DNA of 64,000 bases from positions 62,001-126,000 of the forward strand of contig JAOWCC010000441.1 in assembly GCA_030867875.1 (NCBI GenBank), written 5' to 3'. The first letter of the stretch is position 1, and each line of letters opens with the position of its first letter. This DNA is from Actinernus sp. WN-2022 (lineage: Eukaryota > Cnidaria > Anthozoa > Actiniaria > Actinernidae). Both the position numbers and the translations under genes were made by a program. Under the pieces are notes generated by a model. That model was not told the DNA's origin. It did no database searches and was given only the letters and a program-made list of their open reading frames with translations. This document shows positions 44,126-56,433 of the stretch, piece by piece.

Positions 44126-47100
44126 TTATTTTGGTTTGCAAGACATTGCCAGAATGGCATTCAGCTGGGTGGAGAGAGCGTCAAAGTTCTCTACTTGAAG
44201 GACTTTGGTTTGCTTCTTGTTGGCGATCTGAAGGAGTTCAGCTTTGTTGATACCGGAGCCAATACCTACGGCAATCACATCAACGTGCTTGTCCTGCAGA
44301 AAAGAAGTAAGACATACAATGAACATGCTCTCGCTACTGAAGTGCATTTGGCATGCACTCATTAAGGTTTAGACTGATGTACTTCTTAAAACAATGCCGT
44401 AACAACAGCCGTCCATGATTCCAAGTGATGTTATAGAGCCGACAAAATGCTTGTGTTGCAAGTTTATCCCACTATACTCAAGGACGACCAATACCCTTTT
44501 TTTTTTTTCGGAACACTGTGAACTTAATAATCAGCTTTTTACCCGATAATAATTCGTTGATGCCACAATGAGGACATAAACAGGTTTAACTCACCAGAAG
44601 GGGTTTCAATACAGTGTGGTAAGGAGCACTGCCAGCGTTGGTTTTGCCATCTGTCATCACAATCAACACGTCTGGTTTATCACGTCGATCTCCTCCACTC
44701 GGTGAAAACAGGTCGCTATTAGCCAGTCTCAATGCCATGTCTGTACGAGTCCCGCCTGCAGTGAATGGAATGCCATCGATAACAGTCTTCATGGCCGGTA
44801 GCGTCTGCGAGGCAACAGAGGCGAAGCTGACGATACGGGTCGCTGTGGAGCTGTAGGCGATTATCCCAAGACGGCTACCGGACGAAGAGATGCCAAGGCG
44901 AGTGACTAGAGTAGAGAGGAACTGTTTGACTTTCTTGAAGTTGGCGGCGCCAACACTACCTGAACGATCTAGGATGACAGCAAGGTCCAGAGCTTTGCTA
45001 CACGGAGCGATCAGCTGTGGGATCCCTGTGGAATGAATAGACAGCAGACATAAATTACGTCAAGATATAATGATATCGAGGTGTTTAAAAAAAAATCAAA
45101 GCTGTCAGGATGAACATACCTCCTTCACAGCCGTACAGTTCCATTCGTATAGCGATGTGAGCACGCCAGCTCTTGGGGAGAATTCTGATAAAGCGAATGT
45201 TTTCGATGGGAGGGTCGAATTCATTGAGAACAACACTGCCCCTATCTCTGTTACCAAGGAATACCTGAAAGAATGCAAAGTATCAAAGAAACAAGGTAAA
45301 ATATTAGGTTTATGAATTGGGATATCTTTGGCACTAACTATATAATGTTGAACTAGTCGTATTCGAATATCTTTCATTATTTTACTACACGAGATCCTTT
45401 TTCGTAAATATACTCATCGTTATAGTATATTTCAATCACTCCACCCACCTTGTCTTTTCCATTCTTCTTGTAGGTAATAAACTGCTTCCCATCCATACTG
45501 TACTGCACCATATAACTGGTCACCCACTGATCAGCTTCCTGCCTGCCTTGAGTAGCAATTCGTGTAACTGTTTTGTAATCTTCAAAGTCTACTTGAATCC
45601 ACTGATTGACGTTGTTCAGCCTAGCTGCCCAGCCTCCACCTATATCTTTCCTTGCGTTCAAATGCAGTCTCGCGTTTGCTGCTTTGAGGGCCGCGTTGTA
45701 TTCTGATGATGCCGAGAACTGGTGATCTTTGATGGACAAGCATTGAAAACCGAGTGCAGTTACACATTCTGGTTTTTGGGGTGGCTCAAATCCTGGAAAT
45801 GATAGACAAATGTATCGTGGTCGGAAAGACCGGAATAAAGAAATATCAAGGATTAGAAGTTGGATAAGAGATTTCATCTACCTTCAGTGCAACCGTAGAA
45901 CTCTACTCTCATGGAGATGTGTCCCTGCCAGGTCTTTGGACGGACCCGGATGTAAAAAGTGATGATTGGATTGACGAGGAAGTGACTAACCACCTTCTGG
46001 CGATCATTGTTGCCAGCGAAAACCTGAAAATAGTTATTGTGTAGGGTATTCAAGTGAAATTCAACATGGCTGAACATGCCATAACATAGTTCAACATGTC
46101 TGGGTTGAGAGCTGTAAGTATGGACTGCCTACTATTTTGTAAGTTGTGTGGTGACCGTGCTGTCGTCAAGCGACCTATTTTGTTCACAGCTCTGCAGTTT
46201 CGATTTCTCTACTCCTCTCGACAAGTTAAATGTTCTGTCGAGACGTTCCAATTGTTATCCTAAACGGTGATTTACAAAGTTTGTGTAATCAATTCGTATG
46301 CTTTGGTTTGTCCTCTTAATTTTGAGAGTTTCAGCCATGCCACTGCTACAAGCATAAGAAATTAGTCTGGACAGAACACCTGTCGAGGAGTATAAAAATG
46401 TAAACTGCGAAGTCGCAGATCACTCCCACCACCGGAACGGTGCCGCTCATTTAAACAACAACACTGACCAATAGTTTTTCTCGTTGCTGGGTTGACAGTC
46501 CCTACTTGTAACTCTAAAGCCAGCCATTCAAGAATGGTATGTCATGTTTAGCCATGCTTCTAGTAATTGGCGGAATAGAAGTGACTTCTGTATTAACAAA
46601 CCTTCACGTTTCCTCTAACAGAGTATGGTGTAAACAAGCTGCCGTCCAGACTGTATTCCAAAGTGTAACTCTTCACCCATTGGTGAGCATCCTGTCGTCC
46701 TTGTGTAGACACACGTGTTACCTTTGTCGCTTTATTAAAGTGCACCTCAAGGAACTGGAAGGCGTCGTTGGTTCTAGAAGACCAGGATCCAGTCCTTCCT
46801 CCACCAGCCATGAAGTGTAGTCTTGCGTTAGCTGCTCTGTGTGCCGCGTTGTATTCTGACGAGGCTGACATCTGATTGTCGGCCAAGTTAATCGCAGCCT
46901 GACATTTCTTTATAATTGGTACAGTGAAGCCTGTGGTGGGTCAACGCCATTGATTTCAGTAAAACAAAGATATATAATATAGCGAAAGAGAATATCGGCA
47001 AGGCTTAATAACTTACAAACCTTTTGTGCAACCGTAAAGCTCTAGTCTCATCGAGATGTGTCCATACCAGGTACGTGGGGCGATGCGAATGAACCTCGCT

Positions 47101-50100
47101 ATGATAGCAGGCTTCAAGATGTGCCCAACAACAGTGTTCCTGTCCTTGTTACCCTTGAGTATCTTAGAATTGATGTATGGCTCAAAATGGCCACCATCCA
47201 TACTGGACTGTAGACTGTAACTAGTGATCCACTGGTTCGCGTCCTGGCGACCTTGTGTGGCGACACGAGTAACCTTGGTGATCTGAGTCATATCTACCTG
47301 TAACCACTGACCGAGATGGTTGAATCGAGCAGACCAAGCACCCATTAGACCGCCTTGGCGAGGAAGGTGAAGTCTAGCACGAGCAGGTGAATGAGTTGCA
47401 CTCCACATGGAGGAAGCAGTGAGTCTAGAATCAGCGATCTTCTTAGTTTGCATTCCAAGGGCAGCAGCACATTGAACAGGTGGAGTAACGAATCCTAACG
47501 AAAAGGAGAAAATGTAAGAGAAATGTTTAAGAAACAAGAATGCATACAAGTTAAAGATGACCGAAGTACATTATTTTACCTTTCCTACAGCCAAAGAATT
47601 CTGCTCTGATGGAGATGTGGCTCTGCCAGGTCTTGGGTTTAATGCGGACAAATCGAGCAATGATTGCGGTCTGTAGTTCGTGGAGAACTACGGTGAACCT
47701 ATCGGCGTTACCGGAAAGAACCTGTATAAACAATAAATTCATAAGATTGTGTACAAATATTTCTGTATTTTCACACCTATTGGATTGGATGTCAAGAAAT
47801 ATTAATTTCTTTTCACAATGCTGAAATGCTTGGTTAATGCGATCAGAAATAGTGAACGAGTAGAGTTACCTCTTAATGCCTATTTTATAACGAACCCTTA
47901 CTAAAATATATTTCTCGGTTATGATTAGAGCTTCCCAAACCAATTCAAATAATTACAACTTACAGCAACATATTTGCCCTGTTGGTAGTCTTCCCAGAAG
48001 ATTCTATCTCGACTGAATTGAAGTGAATAACTTTTCACCCATTGGTTGGCGTCCTGTCGGCCCTGAGTGGCCACCCTTTTTATTTTCACCACCTGACCAA
48101 AGTCCACTTGAAGCCATTGCTGATCGTTGTTTACTCTAGCTGACCAGGCACCAGTTCTTCCTCCGCCAGCATGGAAATGTAGTCTCGCGTTAGCTGCTCT
48201 GTGACCAGAATTCCACTCGGACGAAGCGGACATCTTGGCATCTTTGACCAGACCACTTCTAAGACCCATTGGGGAGACACACTTGGGAACATTAGGTGGG
48301 GTGAAGCCTGTGACGATACACATGTTGAGAAGAATGTGTAAGTAATGATTAGCGTAAGAACGATGGCATACAATAGGTCACGTGCTGATATTATACTTCG
48401 TTAACGAATGGATTGAGCTCGTGATCCCCATGGGAAAGGCGTTGCCATGGATGCTGGGTGGCTAGCTATCTGTTTCAGAAAGATCAACAATCGATTGGAG
48501 GTGGAAAATAGCATTTACAAACAGGTTCTGCTTATAACACTACCGATCTCGTACAATTGCCTTTGAATATATGAATGAAGATGTTTTTGCAACCCAGTAC
48601 AACCACGCGATTGCACATTCCTGCAAAAGACCCATAAGCACATCCGATTTTGCTTGAATACGCTTAAGTAGTGTGAGATGTAATTTCCTAGATTACTGTA
48701 TATTTATATCATATGGAATAACAGTGTTAATTTGATGAGCCTGAATCTAAAATCTCTCACCTTCATTACAACCGTAGAACTCTACCCTCATGGAGATGTG
48801 TCCCTGCCAGGTCTTTGGACGTACCCGGATGTAGCGAGTGATGATTGGATTGACGAGCACGTGACTAACCACAGTGTAGCGATCCGTATTACCAGTTAAC
48901 ACCTGGAAAACATTTGATTTAAGGCACTAGGAATATTCTAGTGTGAAAAAGTAAAAAGGAAAATAGTGACTCGGCGTTACCTTCACTTTCCCACCAACGC
49001 CGTAGGTAGTGAAAATCCCGCCGTCCACACTGTATTGCAGAGTGTAGCTCTTCACCCATTGGCTGGCGTCCTGTCGTCCTTGTGTAGAGACACGTGTTAT
49101 CTGGGTTACTTTACCAAAATCAATCTCAAGGAATTGATGAACGTCGTTAACCCGAGCAGACCAGGCCCCAGTCCTCCCTCCGCCAGCGTAGAAATGTAAC
49201 CTGGCGTTTGCTGCTCGGTGGCCTGAGTTCCACTCGGACGAGGCGGACATCTGATTGTCAGTCATGGTAAGTTTGCTCTGGCATTTTGGAATCTTTGGTA
49301 TCTGGAATCCTGAAAACAATATATTGAATCAGGTGTTTTCCTGTTCATGTATTGAATGGAAATGGTTAATGTATGTTGTCATACCTTCTTTACATCCGTA
49401 CAATTCCACTCTCATGGAAATGTGTCCGTACCACGTCTTGGGAAGAACCCGGATGTATCTAGCGATTATGACTGGCTCGAGTATATTAACGACAACACCG
49501 TGCCTGTCTTTGTTGCCCGTCAGAACTTTGTTGTTAGCATAGGAGTCGAAATATCCTCCATCCTGGCTGAACTGCAGGCGGTATGTGGTGACCCACTGGT
49601 TGGCGTCCTGTCTTCCTTGCGTCGCTATGCGTGTAAACTTAGTCACTTTGCCGAGATCAATTTGAAGAAACTGACCAACATTATTCACCCGAGCGGCCCA
49701 GGACCCCAGAAGCCGCCCTTGACGTCTACTATGTAGCCTGGCACGAGCGGGTAAGAGATTTGCATTGTAAGAAGTAGAAGCGGTGATACGAGAGTCCGTA
49801 ATTCGACCGTCTATCATGCCGAGTGCAGACGCACAGATTTCCTTGGGAACACAGAATCCTGTTGATAAAGTGAAAGCCATGCTTATTTGCAGTTCGATCG
49901 AACAATTGGTAAAATTAACGATTTCAACAGAAATGAGAAGAAAAGTAATTTGGTTTACTCCGAAACGTATGTGCGTGCGTATATCACTGATTTTATGGAC
50001 TAAAATCGCAGGAGAGCAAATGTAACTCTTCATACGTATTGTCTGTTATTGGATACATTCCGTAGTAGCTACCAGATTAAATATTTAGGTGTAGTCCTAC

Positions 50101-51437
50101 CAGAGGTGCATCCATAGAACTCGGCTCTCATCGAGATGTGGCTCTGCCAGGTCTTGGGTTGAATGCGGACAAATCGTGCGATGATTGGTGGACTGATATC
50201 ATTAGATACCACGTTGAAGCGGTCTTTATTACCAGCAAACACCTGTTAACATATCATGCACATTAATTATACCGTTTCTTTATTATTAATATTACATTTG
50301 TTATTTTTTAAAGGCCGTACAACGATTGTAATGCAAGTCAGATAAAAATATTGTGTTTTTTTTAAATTGACTTTGAGGAAATCTCTCTAATCACCTTCAA
50401 AGATATTATTCTAAAATGGCGTCTAATCAGTACTGTTATGGCCAGAGTTCTATAATTTGAAGCCCAAGAACCTGCGAAAAGGGTTTGAAGTAAGAGTTGC
50501 AGATAAATAACCAGAGTATCACGCCTAGTTTGGGGGGGGGGGGGGGTGAGGAGGGAAATGGGAAGACGAGGAAAAAGAAAGGCCTCCCTTTCCTATTCTC
50601 TACTCCGTCTTCCTTTCTTCAGAGCCTGATACTCAGGTTACATGTTAACGAGTTCTTACTTTCTTAGGGTACGTTTTCCAAACGGTTCCATCTCGACTAT
50701 AAGCCAAAGTGTAGCTCTTTACCCATTGGTTGGCGTCCTGTCGGCCTTGAGTAGTTACGCGGGTTATTTTAGTCGTTTGGATAAGGTCTACCTGAAGCCA
50801 TTGTTGGGCGTTGTTGTACCTAGCAGACCAGGCCCCAGTCTTTCCTCCACCAGCTTTAAAATTCAGTCTACCGTTTGCTGCTCCGTGATTGGCATTCCAT
50901 ACAGAGGAGGCGGTCATCTGTGGGTCTGTGATCACATGTTTCTCTAGGCCAAGAGCGGTCAGGCAATCGTACGCTACTGCAGGCTGAGAATCTAACAAGA
51001 AAAGTTAATTCTGGTCAACAGAGCAAAATTCAAAAATCAAATAAAGGTTACCAAAGAGTAAAATATTTTGGTTCAATTATAGAATACCCCGCATGTAGAA
51101 AAACTGTGCCAAATTCTCTATTATAGTGCAGGTGTATGTAGAGTCGTTCTATGAATGACTTTTGGTCGAAAATGGTTAGGTTTCTTTTTTTTATTTCAGG
51201 GTTAGGTTTTTAGAAGGTTTGTATAAAAAATTGACAAAATGAATTTATAATGTCTTCTATAATTATTCCAATAATTTTCGAGCACCAGTACACAAAGACA
51301 ATTAAGTAAGTTATGGAAAGACCAATATTTTCTGATTGCATTAACCAATCTTATCTTAATAGCTTCTCCTGTGTCAACTTACCTTGAATATGAAGCGCGT
51401 GTAAGAGTAACACTAGTAACAGGAGACTTCCCGTCAT
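44126..51437 (-). CDS. Secreted protein with seven discoidin (F5/8C) domains and a VWA domain (host gene)
   Basis: A 15-exon model with GT/AG junctions: 51437-51383, 50991-50660, 50242-50101, 49858-49385, 49309-48981, 48902-48761, 48307-47964, 47721-47580, 47494-47021, 46930-46602, 46023-45882, 45792-45449, 45264-45120, 45025-44595, 44293-44126. These sum to 3993 nt, 1330 residues, with phase-1 introns between domains. Exon 1 is a signal peptide (MTGSLLLLVLLLHALHIQ). Each discoidin domain shows ASS-x-W-N near its start, TQGRQDANQWV in the middle and KTW-x-GHISMR-x-E-x-YGC at the end. The last two exons encode a VWA domain with the MIDAS motif DRSGS and VMTDGKTNAG. Likely an extracellular adhesive or carbohydrate-binding protein. 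The exon-9 donor (GTTTGT) is weak. Confidence 0.88.
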
Positions 51438-51455
51438 AGTGGGTCGGCAGCTCTA
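51438..51455 (-). other. 5' UTR part of coding exon 1
   Basis: A CCGTAG acceptor just upstream of the ATG (minus strand) joins this exon to the leader exon that ends at 51920. Confidence 0.6.
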
Positions 51456-51919
51456 CGGAAAGGAGAAAATATTTAATATACTGTACCGAGATCGACAATC
51501 GCGGTCAGCGGTGCTACATCAGAGCCTGTGCCTACATCGTGGCTAGATGGAGATGGATTAAAACATTGGCTGGTCAACAGGTTTCGAGGTTTTCAAAGAA
51601 CGAGAAAATCAACTTGTTGACAAAGAAACGGGTTTCCGGTATGGTAATTAATACTACAGTATTTAAATACACATGTGAAATATTTCTCAGCTCGCCAAGA
51701 TAACACTTATCTTTGATCAGCCTGTATGGTTGTTCAGGTCCAGTTAGAAACGAAATATATTTCAGTGGTTTTACAGTAACTGGTCTACTTGAACACAAAT
51801 TCACCGTGACTTGAGGTTGTAGAAATCTACGGAAAACATGCTCAAACAAAACCCATAAATTTTGCACACAATTTTCTACTTATATTGTCCAAATTAAGAT
51901 AAAAAATTCAATATCTTAC

Positions 51920-51970
51920 CTTAGCGTAACCCTGATGTGTAGCTGTCTCAATAAACTTTAGAGTCTTCTA
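51920..51970 (-). other. Non-coding leader exon of the discoidin/VWA gene
   Basis: On the minus strand CTAAG is followed by a GTAAGA donor at 51919. It lies ~30 bp downstream of a TATA box, so transcription probably begins near 51970. Confidence 0.5.
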
Positions 51971-51996
51971 CACGTAAGTTCTTGGCTAACGGTCCT

Positions 51997-52004
51997 TATT
52001 TATA
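51997..52004 (-). promoter_or_regulatory. TATA box of the discoidin/VWA gene
   Basis: TATAAATA on the minus strand, about 30 bp upstream of the inferred leader exon start. Confidence 0.55.
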
Positions 52005-52249
52005 CTTGTACTGTTTGCTTTAGGCCCGGCATTTCATCCCAGTAGGATTACGTAACACATGATTAGAATGATGTTTTGAACAAGAAGTAAGTTGTTGTAT
52101 TTAATTGCCCGTTACAAGTATGTTGTGTTTCTCATTCTTATTTCTCATGTAAACCAATCTCCATTCACTTCGACTGATAACGTTACGTAAGAGCTACCTT
52201 CATTACGTCATTGTGTATTCACGTGGTCATCATTAGCTAGCTTCTCTTT

Positions 52250-52480
52250 TCCAAGTTCAAGTTCATTTTATTTTGCACAATTTTTTTTATAAAGATAATT
52301 ACACAAGAAAATAATTGTAGAAAGAAAAAGAGAGATACGGTAATAATAAAATAGTTATGAATTTCAAGAATGTGCATAGATGTCAAGGGAGCCATAGGCT
52401 TTCTAGTTGACCCCTATCACAAGAAAAATAAATGAGGATATTTGGAGCACAGAAAATACATAAATATCTATTGTACAAGT
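52250..52480. mobile_element. LINE-type 3' UTR relic
   Basis: GTTCAAGTTCATTTTATTTTG, then AT-rich sequence and GTTGACCCCTATCAC-type sequence typical of CR1/L2 tails. About 95 bp of it recurs inverted at 56338-56433. No coding part remains. Confidence 0.55.
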
Positions 52481-52712
52481 TTGCTTGAGTAGTAAGCGGC
52501 TGGAATTAATATTAATAAGGAAGAATAATTTATTTACAATATTGATACATAATTATATAGCTGTCATCTCATCACATTATCCTACTTGCTCGTAGCAGTG
52601 AAAGCTGTAACATTATTGTCTTAGTATTGTTGAACGTCATTTTTTTCGGCAAGATGGCAAAAACAAACCCGAAATATAGCCGTGACTCACGGATAACAAT
52701 AGCTGATACTAT

Positions 52713-52859
52713 AGTGGCGTCGTGTACGAAAAGCAGTTTCAGCGGTATTGACCCGAACGCCTCACTTCGATGTAATGAAGCAGTTGGAATAGTGTTTCAT
52801 TACATGGAAGTGAGGCGTTCGGGTCAATACCGCTGAAACTGCTATTCGTAGACGCCACT
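52713..52859. repeat. 147-bp near-perfect foldback element
   Basis: AGTGGCGTC at 52713 mirrors GACGCCACT ending at 52859. Arms run ~65 bp through CAGTTTCAGCGGTATTGACC and GAACGCCTCAC with very few mismatches. Probably a MITE; I could not identify a clear target duplication. Confidence 0.85.
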
Positions 52860-52972
52860 GCAATATCAGCTAGAACATTTATGTATACGCGCTATATAAA
52901 TTGACTATAAGTACAGTATATATACAGTCAATAAAAATCTCGAAAACGTTGTCCAAAACCATATATGAATAA

Positions 52973-53880
52973 CATGTGCACAATATTATGGGATATCTCC
53001 GAACTTTTGTTTTTCAATAGGTTTCACCGAAGGGGCAAACGAAAAATACTTTCCAATGATGACTGAATAACAGGAAATGAATTAAAATATAGATGTCATT
53101 TACGCCTTAACATATGGCAGTATAAACATAGTATACCATACATGTATTTCTTATTGCACGATCAGGCCTGAAATACATTCTTCAGATGCCTCTTGGGTAA
53201 GGCTTATTGAAAAATCTGTTTGAAGATATCCCATAATGTTATGTATATTTTATTGGCATTATTTATCATTTGTACTTACAGTATATCTATAGAGGATATT
53301 ACACAGTGGTGCGAAGATATGTAGTTTATCCTCGAGAGCCAAAACATTTCACGAGTGAGCGCACTGAACGAGTGAAATGTTTTGTACTGGAGAGGATAAA
53401 CTTCATATCTTCAAACCACCGTGTAATTTTCTTTTTATTATATGCATGGACAATTAAACTGCTCTAAGTCCTCTTATCTATTCATTTTACTTGCTGTCAG
53501 TACAAACTTCTTCGTGAACTTTCGAAGCTGTTCTGGGATGTTTCATCGGGTTTTCTTGTCTCTTCGTTGCAGTCCAGAAATGTTTAGAGAGTTTTAGATC
53601 GTATTTTGGCTTTTTTGTGCTCGGACTATTCATTGTCATGCAGCTCATTTAAGCTGTTTACATCTTCCTCTGTGACTTTCTCAAACTAGCCGCCATCTTT
53701 GTAGTTCAAAAGGCGGCAAACATGACGTCATCGATATTTTCACTAGTGACGCAAGATACATAATATTTTCGGAGAAATAAGTTCTTCTTTCGAACCCTTG
53801 TTTTTTCGTAAAATGCGAAAATCTTCAAAACGAGACATTATGTTTTTTTGTTTACTATTCTTCAATATCTGAAAATACAT
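52973..53880 (+). repeat. Left arm of a 908-bp inverted repeat
   Basis: Reverse complement of 56434-57341, nearly identical over 908 bp. Inside the arm are two smaller inverted repeats: a ~260-bp unit with ATTATGGGATATC ends (52982-53240) and a ~130-bp hairpin (53298-53427). No transposase gene is visible. Small open frames in both arms are mirror images and carry no motif. Confidence 0.9.
53298..53427. repeat. Foldback unit inside the 908-bp arm
   Basis: ATTACAC...GTGGT-x-GAAGATATG...GTTTATCCTC is mirrored by GAGGATAAAC...CATATCTTC...ACCAC...GTGTAAT. A second copy lies inverted in the other arm. Confidence 0.8.
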
Positions 53881-55253
53881 TGTCCAAAAAAGCTCAATGA
53901 TCGCCAAAAACGTTACGCTGAAAAGTGCGAATATTTCTAATGCCAATTCGGTTGTCACAATACCAACGGGCCATCTTGGATTATTAAATCAGACTTTCAA
54001 TTAAACTGAGTAATTCATAGTTAGTTAATTCAACTATTTTCTGCCACACATTTAGGAGAATGTATTTTATATTTTTGATCTTATAATCTAGGTAATTAAC
54101 TCTTACTAATTACTCACCAAGTCATGCATAAAATACCCCAAGCCGGGGTCTTGAAATAATTTCAAATAATTTCTTTTACTTTAAATAACTTCTTCAAATA
54201 ACTGAATAGAAGGTGCTGTCTTTACTTTTAAAATCTCGAACTATAAAACTCGAACTGTAATACATTTGACGTTCGACTAATAAATAATTAGTTTTATTTA
54301 TTTCGTTTACAGCTCCGATAAAACATTGTTCGGTTAAAGAAACCGTGCCCGCGCGAGCGCTGAAAAACAAATGTTTTCGCGCGTTAAAATCTGATTGGGT
54401 ATTACTCCAACAGCCCATTTTAATTCGCTCGCGCGCTAACAAAACCTTTCAAGTGTATATCAAATGAACCGGTGAAAACCGGTTCGTGGCCCGTGTAATA
54501 CGATCATATGACGCGTGCGGCTCCGTAAGCCATTTCCTTTCAAAACATTAACAAAAGTCTCATGACGATATGTTTGATGTGAGCCTACGATGTTTTTTAT
54601 TGCTAACTTTAACGAATGATATTGCTGTAAATTTGGTAGAATGTACGACATTCAAGGGAAATACAGCGCCAATTTTCTGCTTGTACTGCACATACAGAAT
54701 ACTATTTCAACATATTGCAGCTCAATGTGACTTAATGCATCGCTATCCAATCAGAAATCACGAGAAAGTCCTCTTTTACAATAGCATCACGAAAATCATT
54801 TTTACCAATTCGAGCGCTTGTTGTCTCGGCCGGCATTATTTTATATTTTGTCTTGCTTTCCACTTGGTTCAACGTCATTTTCAGCTTTTCACACTGTTGA
54901 TTAAACCGAATGATGTCTTGTGAATGTTTTCTCATTCATATTTCCAGAATCTATATGGCGCTCGGTACTGCCTGCAGAATCGGGTAAAGAGAGATACATT
55001 GGACGAATGGCACGGTTCACACTCCCTTTAAGTGATTTCTGGAAAGAAACCTCGTGGATGGATTCATATAACTGAAAATGGTACTGTCACGTGTGAATGC
55101 AGATGTTGTGTGGTTTGGGTTTGAAGTGTCCACAGAATATAGACTACTGAAAATCAAGGAATTGAAACGAAAAAGAATTCTCAATAAAAATAGTTTTCTT
55201 CTAACACTTGTGGTTTTACCCTCAGTATACTTGCTAAAACGTTGAGATGGAAA
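53881..55253. other. Non-coding spacer between the arms, first part
   Basis: No gene is supported. It contains one copy of a 143-bp direct repeat (54584-54726, second copy 56118-56260). Composition is mixed and the short open frames have no recognisable motifs. Confidence 0.5.
54584..54726 (+). repeat. 143-bp direct repeat, copy 1
   Basis: From CCTACGATGTTTTTTAT to GCAGCTCAAT, matching 56118-56260 with roughly ten differences. Dispersed repeat of unknown type. Confidence 0.85.
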
Positions 55254-55326
55254 CGCCGGATGTGGGGCTCGAACCCACGACCCTGGGATTAAGAGGCCCA
55301 TGCTCTACCAACTGAGCTAACCAGGC
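55254..55326 (-). tRNA. tRNA-Lys (CTT), slightly divergent
   Basis: 73-nt cloverleaf on the minus strand with A box TAGCTCAGTTGG, B box GGTTCGAGCCC and anticodon loop CTCTTAA (anticodon CTT, Lys). Two stem mismatches are visible: T4-C69 in the acceptor and C31-T39 at the end of the anticodon stem. The first T run downstream is about 11 bases past the end. It may be a functional variant or a tRNA-derived pseudogene. Confidence 0.8.
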
Positions 55327-55547
55327 CCATTGAGTACACTATTTCTCAAAAACACCAATACACCATACAGCGTAAGCTTGATATAGTTATTTATCAATAC
55401 GACTTTAAAAGAGCATTAGTGAAATATTCATTCTCAGTTGACCATGTAAGGAATATCACTTTAAATTAGCTTTTATTCTTAATTTATAAGTTTCAACGAT
55501 ATTCAACTCTTCAGAGAACCCACGCTCATCGGTTCACTCTTTTCACA

Positions 55548-55685
55548 TGGTGTCCATCTTGGATTCAAAACGAGGCATTCGGCTGTTTTTGCTAGGTTAG
55601 CCTCGCACTGAGGAAATAGCAGAACGAGTTTAGCCTAGCAAAAACAAAGCATTGCCTCGCTTTGAATCCGAGATGGCCATCAGTT
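55548..55685. repeat. Foldback (MITE-like) palindrome
   Basis: CCATCTTGGATTCAAAACGAGGC and GTTTTTGCTAGG on the left mirror CCTAGCAAAAAC and GCCTCGCTTTGAATCCGAGATGG on the right. About 138 bp, imperfect. Confidence 0.8.
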
Positions 55686-55717
55686 AAAAATAGTCAACAC
55701 GCACAAAGGTTTCAAAA

Positions 55718-55793
55718 TGAGGCTCAGAGACGAATGATATGGATTATTTTCTCGGTGAGTCAAGAATGAATTTCATCGATCTCTGAGCCTCAC
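55718..55793. repeat. Short foldback
   Basis: GAGGCTCAGAGA-x-GAATGA is mirrored by TCATCGATCTCTGAGCCTC around a ~40-bp centre. Confidence 0.65.
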
Positions 55794-55977
55794 ATTGGCA
55801 CTTTTTTCCCTACAAGGGAATGATATATCGAAAGAAACCTATTGATGTCAGGGACTAGATGATGTGATGATCATTTTCAAACAGCAAGGCCACTGCCTCT
55901 ATCTCAGTTAGAAAAGGAGTATTTCGTCCATCTCTCTAGGTGAATAGATAAACTTGCGCTTTTAGAACTTCATAGAA

Positions 55978-56049
55978 GCGTCGGTGGTATAGTGGTGAGC
56001 ATAGCTGCCTTCCAAGGAGTTGACCCGGGTTCGATTCCCGGCCGACGCA
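55978..56049 (+). tRNA. tRNA-Gly (TCC)
   Basis: 72 nt, GCGTCGG acceptor arm pairing with CCGACGC plus A discriminator. A box TGGTATAGTGGT, B box GGTTCGATTCC, anticodon loop CTTCCAA (TCC, Gly). One G-G mismatch lies in the anticodon stem (GCTGC against GGAGT). TTTT occurs ~15 bp downstream. Otherwise canonical. Confidence 0.9.
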
Positions 56050-56117
56050 AATCGTCACGTTATGTTTTGCACGACGCGAGAAAATTCGTTCATTGTTTTG
56101 TCTACAAACATAGACTG

Positions 56118-56260
56118 CCTACGATGTTTTTTATCGCTAACTTTAACAAATGATATTGCCGTCAATTTGGTAGAATGTACGACATTCAAGGGAAATACAG
56201 CGCCAATTTTCTGCTTGTACGGCACATACCCAATACTATTTCAACGTATTGCAGCTCAAT
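56118..56260 (+). repeat. 143-bp direct repeat, copy 2
   Basis: Second copy of 54584-54726, ending where a LINE fragment begins. Confidence 0.85.
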
Positions 56261-56265
56261 ACGTG

Positions 56266-56433
56266 ATCAAAATTCAAAAGATTGATGTTAAAATCACCCA
56301 TCAGAATACAAAGCTTGTTCTCCTGGTTTATGATTTCTGTGCACATTCTTGAAATTCATAACTATTTTATTATTACCGTATCTCTCTTTTTCTTTCTACA
56401 ATTATTTTCTTGTGTAATTATCTTTATAAAAAA
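56266..56433 (-). mobile_element. LINE fragments (endonuclease scrap and 3' tail)
   Basis: 56266-56337 is a near-identical copy of the LINE endonuclease region at 1714-1783. 56338-56433 matches, inverted, the LINE-type tail at 52270-52390. An internally deleted LINE copy would explain both. Confidence 0.75.

Noticed and set aside
44126..51437. Several separate small discoidin genes
   Set aside because: All splice phases agree, the exon sum is divisible by three, and there is one signal peptide and one stop.
53270..53467. 65-residue frame occurring twice in opposite orientation
   Set aside because: Both copies are just the two arms of the 908-bp inverted repeat and overlap a foldback; no motif.
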